A DNA stretch of 64,000 nucleotides from Hypoxylon rubiginosum (lineage: Eukaryota > Ascomycota > Sordariomycetes > Xylariales > Hypoxylaceae), in contig CADCXA010000055.1 of assembly GCA_902806565.1 (NCBI GenBank), positions 62,001 to 126,000 of the forward strand, given 5' to 3'. Below are positions 10,603 to 22,409 of this stretch, one piece after another (positions within the stretch are counted from its first letter, which is position 1; the number at the start of each line of letters is the position of its first letter). The notes below the pieces were generated by a model. It worked only from the letters and a program-made list of their open reading frames with translations. It was not told the origin of the DNA and did no database searches. Position numbers and translations under genes: made by a program.

Positions 10603-12019
10603 TCAACCAATGACATGCATAGCATCAGGTTCCATCGCCTCGATATCGATATCTTCTTCCTCCTCGTCCTCCTCCTCCAGGTCCTCGTCGCCAACTTCCT
10701 CCTTGAACCCGCTCTCTATCTCCAGCTTCCGCAGGCGTCGAAGCATGTCCGAGCGCTGGGTGTTTTGCCAGCGGATGAGGGCGGCAGATGCGTGTACCTT
10801 GAAGCCGTAGACGCGGGGCACGTATCGGTCGGCGCTCTTGGGAGGCACAAGCGCTGGGTAGACCTGGAACATAATGTTGTGGAAAGAGGTACCAAAGTAT
10901 GCGCCGTCGATGGCACCGTGTCGTGACGACTTGGGGTTGTAGACATCCTCGCATCGAACACAGTAGAGCTTGACTGGCTTCTGGTGCGGGATGTCGGTCT
11001 GGCCCATCGGCAAGAGGGGGTGAGAGTGGCAGAAAACGCGGGGGCATTTTCCAAAGTCGGCTTTCTTATACTTCTCAAGCTGCGAGGAATTAGCTATCTT
11101 GTAAGGAACCCTATAATACACATGTCTCTATCCATACCATCTTGGCTAGGCCACGTGTGGTGACGATGTACCGAGCGTGGATTAGGCCGTAGAGATGACG
11201 AGCCGACTTCTCAATAGTCTCTCTCATCTCGTCGTCGCAGTCGAGGTCGAATACATCCGTGATGAGATCCAGGGCATACTGGTAGTACTGAACCTCAGTG
11301 TTGAGGCCGGTGAGGTTGAACCGGTCAGTGAGATAATCTTCATCGATCTCACAGAAATATTCGTTGCCACGAGACGAGATAAACTAAGGATATATGATTA
11401 GCAACCTGGTAATATAAATCATGGTAATATAGTTGGGGAGTGCCAATATAATTCAGACCTAAAAATGACCAGACACGATTTGGAATTGGTGAATGCAGGG
11501 TGCAGCGCATGCCCTCCTTAGTACTAACATTGGGAGGGAAGGAACCGGCATAGTCAAGACTCTCATAGTCGCAGTCGAGACCATCACAGTTAACCTCAAG
11601 ACTGAGATCTTCAAGCTCTGTGTCGTACGCTGGCGTCACTGGGCGCCGTTCGTACATATAGTCTTCGTAGTATCTTGACAAAAGGAAGGTAGACATTGTG
11701 AATTGATGAAGAAATGTACGGCTTTGTGAAAAGGAATCGTGGGGCAAAAATAAGACGTGGGATAAACTGGCAAGAAACGCCGTCTAACATGGGCTTTAAG
11801 ACGTGGACAAGGAAACAAAGCCGTTGTCTTGTTTGGAGAGATAGACGTGTTCTACAGTCCTACTGCTGGAATCTTGTCACCTGGGCGTCCAGTTCCCTAG
11901 CGGCCCAGCGTTGGATTGATACGTTTATAAAAATAGGAAAACAAAGGATTTGTACTTACCCAATCACGCCAATAACTTGTATAGTCACTATCAGACTCGG
12001 AAGCGAACTCATCCATCAT
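10603..12019 (-). CDS. Casein kinase 2 regulatory (beta) subunit
   Basis: Regulatory subunit of the CK2 Ser/Thr kinase tetramer. Exons on the minus strand are 12019-11960, 11383-11138 and 11079-10603; introns are 576 and 58 bp and the product is 260 aa. Exon 1 encodes 20 residues ending YTSYWRDW, which join in phase 0 to [17 protein letters not shown], the conserved CK2 beta start. The zinc-finger dimerisation site is complete (CPRVFC and CVRC), and the [12 protein letters not shown] and [13 protein letters not shown] blocks are typical. The C-terminal 40 or so residues form a Glu/Asp-rich tail, longer than in animals but common in fungi. The first of two adjacent ATGs was chosen. The first intron is unusually long for this window and contains a coding-like reading frame that may be an alternative first exon (see separate entry). 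Confidence 0.95.
11529..11696 (-). other. Possible alternative first exon of the CK2 beta gene
   Basis: Inside the 576-bp first intron, on the same strand, lies an ATG-initiated 56-codon frame (11696 to 11529) that ends at a usable donor, AAT|GTTAGT. The donor is phase 0, exactly matching the acceptor at 11383, so splicing would replace the usual 20-residue N-terminus with 56 different residues that include an acidic Leu/Asp/Tyr-rich stretch. The sequence before the ATG (TTCACAATG) is a reasonable start context. The alternative is a chance open frame within an intron; no known CK2 beta isoform was recalled with this N-terminus. Confidence 0.4.
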
Positions 12020-12720
12020 GGCTACGTTTCGCCTTCTGGGGTTGAGATGTGTCGAATCGCTGTCGGTTTCCTTTTTGGCTGCCAGCTGGCTAGGCAACCT
12101 ATCGTACAAAAAAAACCAAATATAAAAAGCGCCCCCGATACGGTAAGGAAAGATAGCAAATTCGGATATGCCTTCTACGATGGCGAAGGCTCCCTTAAGA
12201 TTCGCTGGGGATACCTATATGGGTTGATGGACGGGGGTTGGTACAGGGAAAACACGAAATGCCGTTCTCGTTTTGGTGGGCTGGTGGGGGTTTTCTGAGA
12301 ATTAGTGGGTCCGCTTTCAGCCTCAGCACCACCTTGCACCTGGCTGCCTGGGTGCAGCCTTCTCAAATCCGGGGATATGGACCATACAAGGTACAGATAC
12401 GTCTCTATGCAATTACACCGAAGATTAGCCGCCCGTTTATTTGCAACTAAGGAGTCCAAGGGAAATTCCAGTCATGCCTTACAGGATGCCTATTATTGTG
12501 CTTCTCATGCTCTTGAAACGGTATTCATGCTCTTCTCATATTTTATTTTTATCTTATAAAATCTAAGTACCTAAAGCACCCGCTGAAAAGAACATGATTC
12601 TAAAGTTCCTAATGATAAAGGTAGCCCAAGCATCCCAATGCAATTCCTCCCCACGTGGCTGTGATGGACAAGGTCTTTTCCCGGCCGCCAAACCAGTCCT
12701 TATCCTAACCCACTGCTCTA
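12020..12720. other. Promoter region of CK2 beta and 3' flank of RIC1
   Basis: This 0.7-kb stretch separates the CK2 beta start from the RIC1 stop, both on the minus strand. No further gene is seen; overlapping frames on the plus strand have no recognisable content. Confidence 0.55.
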
Positions 12721-15700
12721 TCATATTGGACTCGCCGTGCCCAAGCTGCTTACATCGCTGTTCGATTGTACGTCCGAGCCCGTTTCCGAGTTCTGGCGTG
12801 TCAAGCGGGAACTACCATTAGTTTTCCGCTGCGGCACCTCGAGCCTGGTCATTATGTCGGTATCGTCCGAGTCCTGCTTGACCCGGATATTGACTAGTTC
12901 CATCGCTTCCCTTAACGTCTCCCCACTTTCGTCCATCGCCGCCAGGAACCGGGCCAACTCCTTGCACAGATCCCAATCCTCCTCCCGGATGGCGCGAGCG
13001 AATAGTCGTACCGACTGTTCCGACGCCGCCCCTAGCTCTTCGAACGTGTGTAGTATTAATAGATAGCCCCCGGCGGTCTTTAAAGAGCCGCGTTGAAGTG
13101 ATTCTTCGAACAACTCCTGCGGCGGAGGTAGGTATGCAAAGAGCGTCCGCCATGATCTAACCTCGGTTTTCCTTGTGCACTGAACCACAATGTCAAGATA
13201 TTGCTTGAAGGATGATAAAAGCGAGAGAACTCTAGGCAGGATCGCGGCTTCTGGTTTCGGAGCCGAGTCAACTTCTTCATCAAGTACATGATGAAGTAGT
13301 ACTTCTAACCCGTGTGCAAAGTACTCTAGATCTTGGTATTGCTGCGCCAGTTTGAGCGCCGTGGCAGCCCTGTTTGCCACTAGATGGAATCGCAGAATTT
13401 CAGGAAGAAATAGATGTGTCTGCGAGCCGTTAGTCCAAGTATAGAAAGTCAAGATCGAAACCACCTACTCTAATAGAAAACCGGAAGAAAGAGAAGTTGA
13501 CGTCTCTTCGTTGAACTAGCTCGGGCTCAACCCCTAATACAATACCTTTACCTAATAAGATAGAGAGGGGATAGAAATCGATGGGCATTGACACCGTGGG
13601 AGGTAACTCCCTGCTAGGCTCAACCGAAGTCGCTCGAAGGACTTCTTGGACATCAGGCCAGACTTTCAAGTCGTGGCCCTCAAATACCCATAATGAATTC
13701 CGGAGGCTGCTCTCTTCGGTCTCCGCAGAGAAATGCGAGTTGGATTCACTCTGCATATTGATAGACAATTGATCCCTCATGCTTGCGTAGAATTCGACGT
13801 TATGAGATATGACGCGCATATCATATTTGAGCTGCCCTTCATTGTTCACCGACGGTTGAAGGAGGACGAGTTTTCCGTCTACTAGAAAGAGCACTGACGC
13901 GAACGCGACGTCCTGCGAAGGATCGCCATCGATCATTTGACTTTCAGGCAATATCCAGCTGAGTCCCCTTACTCTCGCGGGTGATCTGACAATACCGTGG
14001 AAAGCGATCTGCCCAACTTGTATGGGCCGCACGGCGCCGGAAACAGGGGCGAAGACAAAGTGATAAAGGAGGTTGTCGTAGGTGTAGACCAGCAACGAGT
14101 CTTCCCCCGACGGAGTAATTAAGACGATAGGTGCCGGCATTTGCTGAGTGAACATGACTGTCGAACTATCCAAAGCTGCCTCTCTCGAGTATAGGCGGAG
14201 CTCGTATGATCTATTAGCTTCAACAGCTGCTACGAGGATGTGCTGATACCAACACATCCCGCCTCTGACTTGAAACTCATTTTCCATGACCTCATTTGCG
14301 AATGTTTTCCATCTACCACTGTTAACGCTGTAGTGTGCGAGGCCACGCCTACCCGCGACCGCAACATATCTACCATCGGCAGAGACAACAGTACATTTGA
14401 TGGGCCATTGGTTCAGCAGGTAATTGGAAGGTATCCTGGCATTGTGCCAAAGAAACGGCTCAGCTGAGATACTAGTAAGGTCTGGGAGATCATAGCCCCG
14501 ATAAACCATAACACTAGATGAGCTTTGCAATACGGTCCGGAAAAGATTGGGAGGAGTGTAGCAGCCCGTCACCGCACTCCGTGCCAGCTCAAGCAGCCAG
14601 ATAGCTTCACTTTGGCGAGCAACAATCAAGACCTCACAAGCCCCACCAATCCAACTGGCCTCCGTGACGCCGTTTAGCCAGCTCTCTTGATTAGCAGATG
14701 TGATTAAGGGATTGGCATTAAAGCTGTGGCTGGCAGTCTTGCCGAACACGCTCCATGTTGCCCATCCGTTTTCGTAACCGGCGAAGAGACAATATCCATC
14801 TGGCGAGTAGCTCAAGGTCTTCAAGGCACCCGAAGCTTCGGAAGAGACAGGGAGCTTATGAACATGAGAAGGAGGGATGTTGCCGGCATAGTCTCTAGCG
14901 GAGTACACACGGATAGTCCCATCAGCGCAGCCCACAGCTATCAATGAGAATCGGGCATTGACAACAGCTCTAACAGCATGGTCGCTGTCCCTGAGGGGGG
15001 AGTGAAAGCAGTGCCCCTTAAAAAGCTTCTTTGGGTCGAAATCGGGGTTATCTTTGGTCTGGTTGGCCGGGATTCGTTGAACGGCATACGCTTTCCCATC
15101 GCTCGTGACCCAAGTAGAGAGGTTCATTGGTCGATCATGGGTTATTTCCTTGATGGACACCTTTTTCTCCAACCAACCCATGCGGCTTACGAGCTCGGTA
15201 CTCGTCTGGTTGCCAGTACTGTCTGGTGTCCATCGTATACACTGGACAGCCGCCGGCTTCTTTGTGGCTACAACCAATTCGTCGTCGAGAGCGATGGAGC
15301 ATTCGATGCCGGCGTCGACTTTGATTACCCTGCGGAAACGGACGCTTATGTCACGGACCCCAGCGCCTTCGCCTGGGCCCAATAAAATCTGGTCGGGGGT
15401 GTTATTGCCAGGGCCTCCAAAGTGGCTTTGCCGTCGCCTCTGGATGTTATTATGATCCGAAAAGCGCGGTTTGTAAACACGAGACTCGGCGTCTGTTGCA
15501 AGCGAATACGTTATCAAATACCCCAAACTCGTTTGGACGACGAATATGATAGAATCGGGTCGTAGTAGCAGCGCGACGTTGGTACCGTAGGATCTAATCG
15601 AGGCTTCGGATCGCACGACAACAGCTTGAATCACAGTAGGCTACAGGGAAATAGCAGAGTCAGCACGGAGAGCGGCATAGTCGTCGTAGAGTACACAAAC

Positions 15701-16135
15701 CTTAGTCTGCCATACAGTCATGGTAGTAGCTGTAATAACGGCAAATAGATGGCCAGTCCTAGAGACCTTCAAAGCAACAATTGGCTCCCCAGCTGGAATA
15801 CTACCACCTCCAGGTCCTGCAAGATACTGCTGTGAGCTATGGCCGCTCCCATCATGGTAGACGTCATGCTCAACCGAGTTTATAGCTGGCGTAGCTGGTG
15901 TTTTGAGACCGGGGGTTATGGGTGGTATCGGTGGTATTTGGGAGTCCGGTATGCTTCGGTCTTTCTCGTCGAGTATTACGGGAGCAGGGGGTTCGGAGCT
16001 TCTCGTAGATAAGGAGTCATTGTCGGCGAGCGCATTGGAGGCAATGCCATCATGAGATACGACGAGGTTTGTTCTAGCGGGAGCTTGGCTTGTGGTTGTC
16101 GCATAGATTCTAGGGGTTCCAATGGGCCAGTACAT
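12721..16135 (-). CDS. RIC1: RIC1, subunit of the Ric1-Rgp1 exchange factor for Ypt6/Rab6
   Basis: Large subunit of the Golgi-localised Ric1-Rgp1 complex, which activates the Ypt6/Rab6 GTPase for endosome-to-Golgi retrieval. Exons on the minus strand are 16135-15701, 15640-13469 and 13419-12721 (introns 60 and 49 bp), giving 1101 aa, close to the yeast protein. The start MYWPIGTPRIYA is the conserved Ric1 N-terminus. The first two-thirds contain WD-like beta strands (for example YSPDGYCLFAGYENGWATWS and VVSADGRYVAVAGRRGLAHY), and the C-terminal third is the helical RIC1 domain beginning THLFLPEILRFHL, straight after the last splice. A Pro/Ser-rich insert lies at about residues 40-100. The C-terminal tail is Ser/Asp/Asn-rich. 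The gene is divergent from the THOC3-like gene. Confidence 0.92.
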
Positions 16136-16717
16136 GGCTAATACAGGCCGTTGGAACCTTCATCCGTGTGCCCCCAACAATGGTAACTCATAGGCAGGAC
16201 GGAATAACAATGTGAGCAGCCAGTTTGTGCTGCTATCTAATCGATTCGTCTATTTGCAACATGGCGAGTCGTGAAGAGATGGACTTTGCCGGGAAGAAGA
16301 AGGCTGGCTTGGAATCGTATTGTACATCTATCTCATAACGGAATACGGAACACTTCGTACATGTGGGGATTTCTTTAATCGGGTATGTACATGTACCTAT
16401 ACCTGTATCCACCCGAGCTTACGGGTTTACGTGCGCTATAGAAGTGCCCCACCAAAGCTCTTTTCAGTTAACAATGCGTCTGTGCATCTGTTTGACGGCC
16501 TCGATACAACGATATAAAAGCTAACCTTTGAAACCTCATAATTCCTCATAACAATACTTACATACTTACAAAAGGAACTGCGTTTCAAAGTTAGACGTGT
16601 TTATAAAAACACAAATGCTGGGTGTTCTTAAGTAACCGCAATCATCCCCCAACCCGACTTCTATTATACTTGCTCCGTTACCATAATCATCTGATCTGAT
16701 GACCGAGGAGCAAGACA
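16136..16717. promoter_or_regulatory. Divergent promoter region, RIC1 (-) and THOC3-like gene (+)
   Basis: The 582-bp interval separates two start codons facing away from each other, so it should hold both promoters. No specific site could be assigned with confidence; the sequence is AT-rich near 16.5-16.6 kb. Confidence 0.6.
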
Positions 16718-18130
16718 ATGGCTCGCCTAGCTCCAAGAACCTCAGTTGCGCCTGAGAGGCTGAAGACCCTACTACCTTCTTTGAAGCCGACCATTTACCA
16801 CGATCCGGGTACAAGCAAGACTCCAAACAAGTAAGCCTACACTACCTAGTTTATAACCGCTAATTTTGAGTATACAAGCTCGGAGTTCACGTTATGCTAA
16901 TCAGCCCTACTAGCATCCGCACCATCGCCTGGAATCCCTTGGGTACTTATATTGCAACTGGCTGTCTGGACAAAACCCTCCGTGTTTGTATGTGGCTTAT
17001 TTTCCGTCATAACTGTCTCAAAGTCTAAGTGCATCTCTGTGTGGCATAACTACTCTACTTTTTATTTTATGAGAATGGCTGAGTTTGTGCCTAGTCGCCG
17101 TGCTTGAACATGCTAATTGTCGTTTGCTGGTTCTAGGGAATGGCGACAAGCCCAATGTTCGCCAAACGACCGAGTTGAAAGGTCATACGGCATCCATCGA
17201 AAAGGTTGCCTTCAATCCCGTGAAGGAGCTTGAGTTGTGCAGCGTGAGTAGCGATGGCGTAGTGAGATTCTGGGATGTCAAGACAAAGCAGGTCTTGAAC
17301 GAGGTCAAAGGGTTAGGGAATACCTTCACTTTAGCCTGGGCTCCCCACGGTGAATGTGTTGTGGTTGGGAATAAGGTAAGAATTCCTGATCTATTTCTCT
17401 CACTCTTCCCTCTTAACACTTATTGCGCTAGGACGATCAACTATTTGTTATCTCGCCAACCCAGAGCACTCCAATTTCGTCACATCAGCAGCCTATGCAG
17501 ACGAACGACATTACGTTCTGCTGGAGTGGGCAGAGGATATTCACCACTACTGGAGACGGGAAAACGAGGATCCTCTCCTTCCCGGATTTTAAACCGGCCT
17601 ATGAATTTGGTTACAAGGAAGGACCAGACACTGAATTCAAGCTGACCGGTCACACCTCGTCCTGTATAGCTATCGAGCTACATCCATTCAACCGATACCT
17701 AGCCACAGGCGGGACCGACTCACTGATTTCACTTTGGGAAACGGGAGAATGGAACTGTGTTAGGACTGCCACTAAGATGATCGGTCCAGTTCGCAGTCTT
17801 AGTATGTGGCCACCCTTACGAATTGCGAGTTGATATAGTCTGACGATAGTTTCTAGGTTTCTCCTGGGATGGTCTCTACCTAGTAGGCGGGAGTGAGGAA
17901 GGTGAGTTCTCATCCAAATTGTAATCCTAGTTGTGATTGTATCTAAACTAGTCGTCATGTTCGCAGGAACCGGCCTAGAGATCTTCAACTCCGAGACGGG
18001 GGAACATCTCTGTGCATATAAAACCACGGCAGCTATTCCAGTCGTTGTATGGGCCCCGAATAGATACGCGCTGGCGTATGCCGATGGAGGAAATCTACGA
18101 GTCATAGGGGCAAGCACTGGAGGCAAATAG
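16718..18130 (+). CDS. WD40-repeat THO/TREX complex subunit (THOC3/TEX3-like)
   Basis: Likely subunit of the THO part of TREX, which couples transcription to mRNA packaging and export. Six exons: 16718-16830, 16914-16987, 17137-17375, 17432-17801, 17857-17901 and 17967-18130; phases are consistent throughout and the product is 334 aa, similar to human THOC3 (about 350). Several splits fall inside WD-repeat motifs and restore them: LRV-W-NGD across the second intron and LS-FSWDG across the fourth. WD units include IRTIAWNPLGTYIATGCLDKT, ASIEKVAFNPVKELELCSVS and SCIAIELHPFNRYLATGGTD. The end of the protein (NRYALAYADGGNLRVIG) matches the last blade of this family. Assignment to THOC3 rather than another short WD40 protein rests on repeat sequence and length. 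Confidence 0.85.
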
Positions 18131-19355
18131 GAACGCCACAAAGCGAGCCCTGGAAAAGACAAAGAGATTGTGGTGGTGGAATGTTAAGAGGAGGACGCCT
18201 AAGCCGCCTCGAGCATTGTTCTCTACAACCAATGGAGCAGCCAAGGCTGTGATGCATAGTTTGGTTGCTTTGAAGTTCATGCATTCATAATGCTTACAAA
18301 GTCTCACACCAGCGATAATGAGTTTGCTGCTAGGACCTGTTATAGCATATAGCTGGAGGTTTATCAAAGGTGAGGGATATGAAAAAGTGGCTGGCTTCTC
18401 TAAGTTCTCTCTACCTAGGTAATGTTAATAGATTTCAATCGATAACATCAAATGGAGTTATCAGTCAGTTCAGTAAGGGGTTGACATGTATCTGGCCTAT
18501 ATGTGCTTGTGACGCTTGTGACGCTTGTGACGCTTGTGACTCGCTATCGTACTGATCTCCAAAACGGCTTTTAAACCCCGCCGACCCCTAATCCGTATTA
18601 GAATTAGTAATTGAGGGTCTCCCCTCTCCCCTCTGCCCCCTTTGTTCTGCAGTGTAATTGGTGGTGGACCGCAATTCTCCATGTGCCTCTGCTTTGCATT
18701 CGCATTCGGGAAGCGTGCCAGGCGTGCTCACCTTTCCTGTTGCCTGCGCAAGGCTTTGACACATTATAGGCGTTGATATGGCTGCGTGGCTGAGATTTGA
18801 TCCAACTGGCCTCGGCATAAGATTTAAGATTTTTATCAGAGTATGAAAATTCATACATATAAGATACAAGATACGAGATACATGTGCGTATTTCATGTAT
18901 CTGTACGAAGTAGTCAGCTTATCGACGACCATGACTCTCCAGCCTTAACCGTCTGGCACTAATAATACCACAATCCTACCCTGAAGAGGCCTAGGTAGAT
19001 CCTATTCCCCACCTCGCCAGATTTCAAGACCCCTTTCATAGCCTTCGTCAGCTTTCTTTCCACTTGTTTTCCCGCAACTGACTCCGGCCGTAATATCACT
19101 ACACCGAGTTTTTACAACGGACGCCAGAACATCGAAATCGGCCCGCGAAGTGTAAATGCGATAAAGGATTCTTTCAACTGTGAGCCTTGAATTGGCGCGA
19201 AGTATATAGGTAATCAAGGGGTATATTCTCGAGTCTCAAGTGGCTTAGGGCCGAAGTGCATTCCGTAGTCCGAGTCGCCGATTCGGGCCCTCCTACCGAC
19301 CCCCTGGCGGAACTCTAGCCTTTTCTCTCCCTCCGTTCGATTGTACCTTCGAACT
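18131..19355. other. Intergenic region before the Zn2Cys6 factor
   Basis: No gene is recognisable. It contains four tandem 9-bp units at 18505-18540 and, near 19.3 kb, the probable leader of the transcription factor gene. Confidence 0.5.
18505..18540. repeat. Four tandem copies of GCTTGTGAC
   Basis: The 9-bp unit is repeated four times without change at 18505-18540. Perfect identity suggests recent expansion. Confidence 0.9.
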
Positions 19356-22300
19356 ATGTCTCCAACAGGCGATGCCTCTGGCGTCGCGGTGAACGACACC
19401 GGGTCTCAAGGCACCGACAATAGCCCGACTGCCGACGCAACGTCTCCGAGTACGAATCAAGGTCAGAGCAATGGCAATGTCCCTAGACCGAAGCGATTGG
19501 CCTGTATGATATGCCGGAAACGCAAACTCCGATGCGATGGTATTAAACCTAGCTGTAGCACCTGCACCAGGCTAGGGCACGCTTGCGCTTATGATGAAGT
19601 GAGGCGAAAGAGCGGCCCCAAGAGAGGTTACGTCAAGGCTCTGGAGGAGAGACTGAGTGAGTATCAACTACCAAGATACATGTTAGAGTTGGAGTGCAAA
19701 GACTAAGACATCTTGTCTGCATATAGAGCAAGTCGAGACACTCTTGAATAAAACCCAAGAGCCGACATTCAGCGCTGGGCCCGAAGTGGCGAAAACGCCG
19801 GCGGTCACTTTCGAACAGAATCACAATCACAATCACAACCACAGCCATAGCCATAGCCATAGCCATAACCATAGCCAACGAGCTCCTACGACCCCCAATT
19901 TCAACGTCACAAATCCTTCTATCGCTATCACAAACGACCGCGATATAGACCGATGGCACTTCAACGGGGAGTCGCCACAAGCTGGTGGCAATCTAGAAGA
20001 TTTCAGCTTCAATGGGAATATATCGATGAACATGGGCGGTATGGACAGCAGTTTTCCGTGGGAGATGATTGGCCTGGGATTAGAGGAACCTCTCCCACCC
20101 CAGGAGACCATCGATGAGCTGTAGGCCATTTCACACCGCGTGCGCAGTACTGTTCCGACTAACAGAAGTTTGCAGGAACCAGATATACTTCGACAAAATC
20201 CATCCATCGCTACCTATGATTCACAAATTCCGATATCTAGCAGCGATGAATTTGTACGAGAGGCCGCTTTCCTTTCTGTTATTCTACGTGTTCACCTTCT
20301 AAACTTCTCTGGCTTACACACTGTATTGGCATCGTTACTTATTTGGTCTCTAGGGCACCGAATCAACGACCCCCTGTTGCACTACGATATGCGATTTGGA
20401 CTCAGGCGTGTGCCATAACGGATAAGTATATGGATTTAAGAGACCTCTTCTACCAACGGTCTCGGAAATACGTCGAGGCAGATTATGTCAAAGGTTACGG
20501 CGAACACATGATATCGGTAGCTCACGCTCAGACTCATGTTCTACTCGCCTCATATGAGTTTAAGATGATGTACTTTCCAAGAGCGTGGATGAGTACTGGT
20601 GCAGCCGTGCGCCTATGCCAAATGTGAGTTACTACTCTGGAACCGACTTGGCCATTCGTATCCTGACAACATTTAGGATCGGTTTACACAGGCTTGATGG
20701 AACAGGCCTTGACGTTAAACAATGCCTTCCGCCCCCTCGCGACTGGACAGAGCGGGAGGAAAGGCGACGGACCTTTTGGATGGCATTCTGTAAAGATCGA
20801 TACGCTAGCATTGGGACAGGGTGGCCTATGACTATCGACGAGCGGGACGTTATGACGAATCTGCCCGCTTCTGAAGAGGCGTTTGAGATGAGCCGACCAG
20901 AACAGACGCAGTCGCTAGCCGATTCCATGAGTCCAGCTGGAGCCGCCAAGCTGTCGTCCTTCGGAGGTATTGTGCTCATGGCCTGCCTGTTCGGCCGTAA
21001 TCTCGTCCACCTTCACCGCCCAGACGCAGACGACCGCGATCATGACCTGAACGGAGAGTTTTGGAAGCGTCATAGGAATATGGACAATATTCTGCTCAAT
21101 ACCTCCCTTTGTCTACCGAACCACCTCAAACTTCCTGCCGGGCTCTCGAATCCCAATATCGTATTTACTAACATGAACATTCACACTTCGACGATCTGTC
21201 TTCACCAAGCAGCCATTTTCAAGGCAGACAGGAACAAGCTTCCACCATCTGTTAGTGCGGAAAGCAAGGTTCGCTGCATTACGGCGGCAAATGAGATTGC
21301 CAGCATCATGAGAATGGTGTCTCACTTAGACCTATCTGCCGTGAGTGTCCCTCAAGTCCAACAGAAAGGGAAAATGAGAAGCATTTTATAACTGACATAA
21401 TGTAGATGAATCCATTCATATCCTTCTGCTTATATGTCGCTGCACGAGTATTCGTCCAGTACCTTAAGAGCCGGCCAGACGACAGTCAAACGGCAGACTC
21501 GCTACGGTTTCTACTCGCTGCCATGAACGCCTTGAAGAGAAAGAACCCCTTAACCGAGTCATTTTTGGTACAATTGGATGTCGACTTGGAAGCATTAGGT
21601 ACAAGGATACCCAAGCTCAAGTCCGCATTCCCAAGGAATACTGATAGTGTAAGTCCCGTCATGAACATTTCCATATGACTATATCATTAACTGAAAGCGC
21701 GTAGCCCGGCTCTGGCGTTAAGATACCAAAAATGCACCAAAAGGATGGAACTTTAGACTGCTCGGGTGATGGAGGCGGCGGTGGTATTCTTGCATATCGT
21801 CATGCGAACGTAGGAAACAGCAATCCTTCGAATATACCGAACGTTACCCAACCCGAAAGCCATAATCCTACGTCCGGTCTGCAAAGGTCGGATGATTTCG
21901 GAGGCCAGGGCTGGCAACAAATGCCCACGCGCGAGCGCAGCTCAGGTCCGGAGGCCTGCTCCCAGGGCGTGATTCCGCCCATGCTGTATTCGGGATACGT
22001 GGAAGGCCAGGAGACCGATCTATCCGGAACGTCGAATACCGACGGGCCATCAAATAGGCCGACGCCGAACTCGAGCAGCGGCTCGGATAACCGACAAAGC
22101 ACGTCGGGGGCCGGCCAGATGGCGAATTCGAGCGGCAGGGCGTCTTTCGACACTAGTCCTATCGGGTCTCACCAGAACTCGGGGCATCAGTCCGAGATGG
22201 ACGCGGCGACCGCCTTTTTCCAGATGGGAGGTGGTAGCACCGGTATGACTCCCGAACAGTCTTTCGGCACGGGAGAAACGCCGGGAAGCGCCTTTACATT

Positions 22301-22409
22301 TTCAAACGGCTTTACTGGGCAGACGGGCATGACGCCGGTGGCCGAGGGCGTGCTCCAGCAGTTGATGGGGGATATACCAATGGATTTACGATGGGACACG
22401 GGTGCATGA
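19356..22409 (+). CDS. Zn2Cys6 transcription factor with fungal-specific regulatory domain
   Basis: DNA-binding regulator; target pathway unknown. Seven exons: 19356-19656, 19727-20120, 20176-20253, 20354-20623, 20677-21340, 21406-21648 and 21705-22409, giving 884 aa. The binuclear cluster is C50-x2-C53-x6-C60-x6-C67-x2-C70-x6-C77, followed by a basic linker SGPKRGYVKALEERL that continues across the first intron as KQVETLL, a short dimerisation coil. Exon 2 then encodes a His-rich run of alternating Asn-His and Ser-His pairs (19819-19881). The regulatory domain (fungal_trans type) spans about residues 240-600, with the typical core AWMSTGAAVRLCQMIGLHRLDG restored by splicing at 20623/20677. 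The C-terminal 240 residues are Gly/Ser/Asn-rich and disordered, a likely activation region. The linker-plus-domain combination is conserved among Sordariomycetes, but I cannot name the regulator. Confidence 0.9.

Noticed and set aside
18505..18540. CRISPR-like array
   Set aside because: The four units are directly adjacent with no spacers; this is a simple tandem repeat in a eukaryotic genome.
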